A DNA stretch of 64,000 nucleotides from contig NZ_WWFG01000001.1 in the NCBI RefSeq assembly GCF_026127265.1, positions 3,077,501-3,141,500 of the forward strand. The letters are read 5' to 3'. Under the pieces are notes generated by a model. The model was given only the letters and a program-made list of their open reading frames with translations, did no database searches and had not been told where the DNA came from. Source of the DNA: Nostoc sp. KVJ3. GTDB taxonomy: Bacteria > Cyanobacteriota > Cyanobacteriia > Cyanobacteriales > Nostocaceae. Positions 60,332 to 64,000 of this stretch are shown here, piece after piece. How positions within the stretch are numbered: position 1 is the stretch's first letter; each line of letters opens with the position of its first letter. The position numbers and the translations under genes are program-made.

Positions 60332-63300
60332 TTACTGGCTTTTGAAAGAAAAGCGCTGAAATTTAGTTTGGGCAAGCTTTTTCCGTAATGCCTCCATGTA
60401 GATGTAAAATACTGGAGTCAGATAGAGAGTTAATATCTGAGAAAACAGTAATCCACCAACGATCGCAATCCCTAAAGGACGACGCGCTTCTGAACCGACT
60501 CCCGTCCCTAGAGCAATGGGTAATGTCCCAATTAAAGCTGCCATTGTCGTCATCATAATCGGGCGGAAGCGAGTCAAGCAAGCTGCATAGATGGCATCAA
60601 AGGAATTTTTACCTTCCTTTCGTTGCGCTTCAATGGCAAAATCTACCAACATAATGCCGTTTTTCTTGACGATACCCACCAGCAGGATGATGCCAATAAA
60701 AGAGTAAAGATTTAAATCAACCTGGAAAATCAACAGCGTTAATAATGCGCCAAAACCCGCCGAAGGTAGACCGGAAAGAATGGTGATTGGGTGAATGAAA
60801 TCCTCATAGAGGATACCGAGAATCAGATAGATAACTACAATAGATACCAACAACAGCGCCCCTAAATCGTTGAAGGACTGTTGGAAAGTTTGGGCTGAAC
60901 CCTGAAAACTGGTGGTAATTGTTGAAGGTAGCAACTCACTAGCTGCTTGCTTGATGGCATCTGTAGCCTGACTAAGAGACGTTCCTGGGAGCGTGTCAAA
61001 AGAGATCGTCGAAGAAGGGAGTTGAGCAACGTGAGCGACAGTGAGGGGGCCGACATTTTGGGTGATATTTGCGATCGCACTCAGGGGTACTTGTTTACCA
61101 GTACTCGATTGCACATATAATAGCGATAAGGCGCTGGGATCTCGCTGAAACTCCGGTTTCACTTCTAAGATTACATAAAATTGGTCATTTGGGGTATAGA
61201 TAGTGGAAACCTGGCTGGAACCATAGGCGGCGCTGAGAGTTTGTTCAACTTGTTGGGCGGTAATTCCCAGGGTTGCAGCTTTATTGTGGTCAACTTGGAC
61301 TTCTATTTGGGGAGTGCTAAGTTGTAAATCGCTGTCAACATCCCGCAGTCCTGGTAGGGTTTTGACCTTATCTACAAGTTTAGGAACATATTGGCGCAAA
61401 TCTTGTAAATTCAAGCTCTGCAACGTGAACTGATAAGTAGAATTAGTTTGTTGACCACCGATAGGAATAGCTGGCGGAGAGCGGAGGAATGTCTTAATCC
61501 CAGTTGTCCGTCTTAACTTGGGGGTTAGCTCTTGAATGATTTCGTCAGCACTGAGTTGACGTTGATCGCGTGGCTTGAGGCGAATGGTAATTCGTCCCCC
61601 GTTGACTGAACCGTTCGGGCCACTTGCACCCACAATGGAGTCAACTGCTTCAATATTGGGGTCTTTACGAATGATATCAACAACCGTTTGCTGGTGACGC
61701 CGCATATCATCAAAAGAAATATCTTGCGCGGCTTTGGTGTTCGCCATCAGTTGTCCCGTGTCTTCGGTGGGGATAAATCCTTTGGGAACGATGACGAACA
61801 AATAGACGGTCATTAGCAGCAAAATGCCAGAACCAATCAGTGTCATCAAGCGGTATTTTAAAACAGGCTTGAGCGTCCAATCATATCCCCGCAGGAGTAA
61901 ATCAAATCCCCCTTCTAAGACTTGATAGAGCCGATTTGGTCTTTGTTGATGGGATGAACTTAAGAAACGACTACACAACATGGGGGTGAGACTGAGGGAA
62001 ACAAAACCCGAAACCAAAATTGCCACTGCGATCGTCACGGCAAATTCATGAAATAATTTACCGATGATGCCACTCATAAACATGATGGGGATGAACACCG
62101 CCACCAAGGAGAGGGTCATTGACAAAATTGTGAAGCTGATTTCCCTCGATCCCTTCAATGCTGCATCTAAGGGAGATTCGCCCATTTCTCGATAACGGAC
62201 GACATTTTCCAACACCACGATCGCATCATCCACCACAAAGCCCACAGAAAGGGTCAACGCCATGAGTGAGATGTTGTCTAGGGAGAAGCCCGATAGATAC
62301 ATCACGGCAAAAGTGCCAATGATGGCTACAGGTAGCGCCAAACTGGGAATCAGTGTCGCCGTGACATCACGCAAGAATAAGAAAATCACCAAGACAACTA
62401 GACAAATCGAGAGAACTAAGGTAAATTTTACATCGTTAACAGAGGCTCGGATAGTTTGGGAGCGATCGTACATAATCCCCATCTCAATGGATTTGGGAAC
62501 TTGTTCGCGGAGCGTAGGTAAAAGTTTCTGGATAGCATCAACAATATTTACCGTGTTGGCACCGGGCTGTGGCTGCACAGCGAGAACAACGGAATGGCGG
62601 TTTGTCACCTTGCGATCGCTATACAAATTTGAGACTTTGACGTTTTGTTCACTGTCGATCACATCCCCCAAATCCTGGAGTCGCACGGGCGCACCATTGG
62701 CGTAAGTTACAATCAGTTGACGATAGCCGGCAGCATCAGTGAGTTGACCGTTTGCCTGAATCGTATAATTCTTGTAAGTATCAGAGAGACTGCCGGTTGG
62801 TAAATCAACATTTCCCTGTTGAATTGCAGTTTTAACCTGATTTAGACCAATTCCCCTTGATGCCAACTCTCGCGGGTCAAGCTGGACGCGCACTGCATAT
62901 TGCTGTTGACCAAATACCTGTACCTGAGCAACACCATCAATCATCGAGATTGGCTGACCAACTGTTACCTCTGCGTATTCGTCTACCGTCGAGATTTGCT
63001 GTGTCTCAGAATACATATAGAGGTAGATAACAGGTGAGACAGACGGGTTAACTTTGCGGTAGGTAGGCGGGTGAGGCATACCGGCGGGTAGTTGTCCGGC
63101 GGCGGCTGAGATGGCTGCCTGGACATCTTTGGCGGCATCTTCCACTCTGCGGCTAAAGTCAAATTGTAGGGAGATGCTGGTGCTACCAGTTGAACTGGTG
63201 GAATTGAAGGAATTGAGTCCGGCAATTTCGGTAAACTGTCTTTCTAGAGGTGCGGCGACCGAAGATGCCATTGTTTCCGGGGTAGCACCAGGGAGACTAG

Positions 63301-63445
63301 CTGAGACAGAAATAAAAGGATATTCAACGTTTGGTAGGGCGCTGATGGGTAAGAGGAAATAACTCATTAGGCCGAAGATGAGGATACCAATCATCACCAA
63401 GGTGGTCATGACTGGACGACGGATGAAGGGTTCTGAAAGGTTCAT
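60332..63445 (-). CDS. RND-family multidrug efflux permease (HAE1/MdtB-MdtC type)
   Basis: 1037 residues, full length. Inner-membrane trimer subunit that pumps drugs or metabolites out by proton antiport, with a periplasmic adaptor and outer-membrane channel. N-terminal MNLSEPFIRRPVMTTLVMIG and the first membrane helix, two large periplasmic loops, then TM4 with LSVGFVVDDAIVVLENVVRY (the proton-relay Asp pair) and TM10-12 with FIGIILLVGIVKKNGIMLVD. The tandem neighbour upstream (63643 on) is a second permease. MdtB/MdtC-type pairs form heterotrimers, so the two may work together. No adaptor gene is seen in the window. Confidence 0.95.
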   Translation of the reverse strand: MNLSEPFIRRPVMTTLVMIGILIFGLMSYFLLPISALPNVEYPFISVSASLPGATPETMASSVAAPLERQFTEIAGLNSFNSTSSTGSTSISLQFDFSRRVEDAAKDVQAAISAAAGQLPAGMPHPPTYRKVNPSVSPVIYLYMYSETQQISTVDEYAEVTVGQPISMIDGVAQVQVFGQQQYAVRVQLDPRELASRGIGLNQVKTAIQQGNVDLPTGSLSDTYKNYTIQANGQLTDAAGYRQLIVTYANGAPVRLQDLGDVIDSEQNVKVSNLYSDRKVTNRHSVVLAVQPQPGANTVNIVDAIQKLLPTLREQVPKSIEMGIMYDRSQTIRASVNDVKFTLVLSICLVVLVIFLFLRDVTATLIPSLALPVAIIGTFAVMYLSGFSLDNISLMALTLSVGFVVDDAIVVLENVVRYREMGESPLDAALKGSREISFTILSMTLSLVAVFIPIMFMSGIIGKLFHEFAVTIAVAILVSGFVSLSLTPMLCSRFLSSSHQQRPNRLYQVLEGGFDLLLRGYDWTLKPVLKYRLMTLIGSGILLLMTVYLFVIVPKGFIPTEDTGQLMANTKAAQDISFDDMRRHQQTVVDIIRKDPNIEAVDSIVGASGPNGSVNGGRITIRLKPRDQRQLSADEIIQELTPKLRRTTGIKTFLRSPPAIPIGGQQTNSTYQFTLQSLNLQDLRQYVPKLVDKVKTLPGLRDVDSDLQLSTPQIEVQVDHNKAATLGITAQQVEQTLSAAYGSSQVSTIYTPNDQFYVILEVKPEFQRDPSALSLLYVQSSTGKQVPLSAIANITQNVGPLTVAHVAQLPSSTISFDTLPGTSLSQATDAIKQAASELLPSTITTSFQGSAQTFQQSFNDLGALLLVSIVVIYLILGILYEDFIHPITILSGLPSAGFGALLTLLIFQVDLNLYSFIGIILLVGIVKKNGIMLVDFAIEAQRKEGKNSFDAIYAACLTRFRPIMMTTMAALIGTLPIALGTGVGSEARRPLGIAIVGGLLFSQILTLYLTPVFYIYMEALRKKLAQTKFQRFSFKSQ

Positions 63446-63642
63446 GTGTCAGAAATGTGGTAGGGATGGGACGAACCGCAGAGGCGCAGAGTGAAGAGAG
63501 AAATGCTTAACTGTGTAGAAAACGGCTTTAAATATCTGGTTTCAACACATGAAGTCCTAAATAATTTGTAAAAAACTCTCTTCATTCTCCTCTCTGTGCC
63601 CTCTGCGTCTCTGCGGTTCGTAACTCATTTCGGATTGCTATA
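63446..63642. other. Spacer between the two RND permease genes
   Basis: 197 bp bearing inverted dispersed pieces: GAACCGCAGAGGCGCAGAG (about 63474-63492) and CTCTGCGTCTCTGCGGTTC (about 63600-63619). It may form a long hairpin between the two cotranscribed genes. Confidence 0.6.
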
Positions 63643-64000
63643 TCACGATCGCCCCCCTGTAAATGAAAATACCCGCCGAAACTTAACTCGACTGAGTTTT
63701 TCCCGCCATGATTCCATATATATATAGAACACGGGTGTTAAATACAGGGTCAATATCTGAGAAAATACCAGTCCCCCCACAACTGCAATCCCTAAAGGAC
63801 GGCGAGATTCGGAACCAGCCCCAAATCCGATCGCAATAGGCAAGGTTCCCATTAATGCTGCCATTGTGGTCATCATAATTGGGCGGAAGCGCACCAAACA
63901 GGCTTGATAAATCGCTTCAGACGGTTTTTTCCCTTCTTCTCGCTGGGCAACAATTGCAAAATCCACCATCATAATCCCGTTTTTCTTGACGATGCCCACT
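63643..64000 (-). CDS. Second RND-family efflux permease, C-terminal part (cut by window end)
   Basis: About 118 residues visible: GIVKKNGIMMVDFAIVAQRE, PSEAIYQACLVRFRPIMMTT, MAALMGTLPIAIGFGAGSES, RRPLGIAVVGGLVFSQILTL. These correspond to TM10-TM12 and the cytoplasmic tail. It is close in sequence to the same part of the downstream permease but has different loop residues, so it is a paralog and not a repeat of one gene. The start lies beyond the window. Confidence 0.92.
   Translation of the reverse strand, partial: VGIVKKNGIMMVDFAIVAQREEGKKPSEAIYQACLVRFRPIMMTTMAALMGTLPIAIGFGAGSESRRPLGIAVVGGLVFSQILTLYLTPVFYIYMESWREKLSRVKFRRVFSFTGGRS

Noticed and set aside
62262..62705. 147-codon plus-strand frame inside the RND permease gene
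   Set aside because: Antisense shadow of a well-conserved permease; no independent start signals or family resemblance.

Overview
The window is chromosomal DNA of a filamentous, heterocyst-forming, phycoerythrin-containing cyanobacterium of the Nostoc/Anabaena type. The evidence is a hetF gene with an upstream nsiR1-type array, many HIP1-like octamers (GCGATCGC) inside and between genes, phycobilisome linker, lyase and bilin genes, menB and glgC in cyanobacterial form, and very many short dispersed palindromes and short tandem repeats. No rRNA, tRNA, CRISPR array, prophage or complete transposase gene was found.

Layout. 1-4.4 kb: the N-terminal part of a membrane sensor protein (cut by the window edge), a membrane-anchored unknown, a subtilisin-like protease with C-terminal membrane segments, and a thioredoxin-like protein. 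4.6-6.2 kb: about nine tandem copies of a ~62-nt RNA gene with its own terminator hairpin, read on the minus strand toward lower coordinates and antisense to the region upstream of hetF (6.3-8.9 kb). 9-12 kb: dnaJ, a small P-loop kinase and glgC. 12.4-19.6 kb: a protease-rich block: pentapeptide membrane protein, EAD-like/trypsin-like protease, caspase-like protease, a small peptidase-co-occurring protein, a free propeptide-like protein and a second subtilase. Two of these proteins share an unusual ~37-residue Gly/Ser/Asn-rich motif.

20-32.3 kb: glycosyltransferase, then the phycoerythrin accessory region: two rod-linker proteins, cpeS, cpeT, cpeR, an orphan phycobiliprotein-like protein, a HEAT-repeat protein, a second CpeS-type lyase, and pebA-pebB, which make phycoerythrobilin. 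The PE subunit genes cpeB/cpeA are not in the window. 32.5-45.2 kb: housekeeping genes (uvrC, response regulator, PEP-CTERM protein, aminotransferase, thioredoxin, two PspA/Vipp1 paralogs, SPOR-like membrane protein, dciA-like gene, menB). 46-48.4 kb: egtD-egtB for ergothioneine. 48.6-52.5 kb: sterol-desaturase-family enzyme, DUF442 phosphatase, GNAT acetyltransferase, peptidoglycan-binding protein. 53.2-55.7 kb: an LRR-Roc-COR-TIR protein bracketed by direct repeats. 56.2-64 kb: sat, an orthocaspase that has lost both catalytic residues (Tyr/Ser variant), and two tandem RND efflux permeases, the second cut by the window end.

The main points for a second look are the nsiR1 array and its promoters, the protease block with its shared motif, the TIR gene between direct repeats, and dispersed repeats that have entered reading frames or now supply start codons (cpeT, pebB, hetF, the aminotransferase, the orthocaspase).
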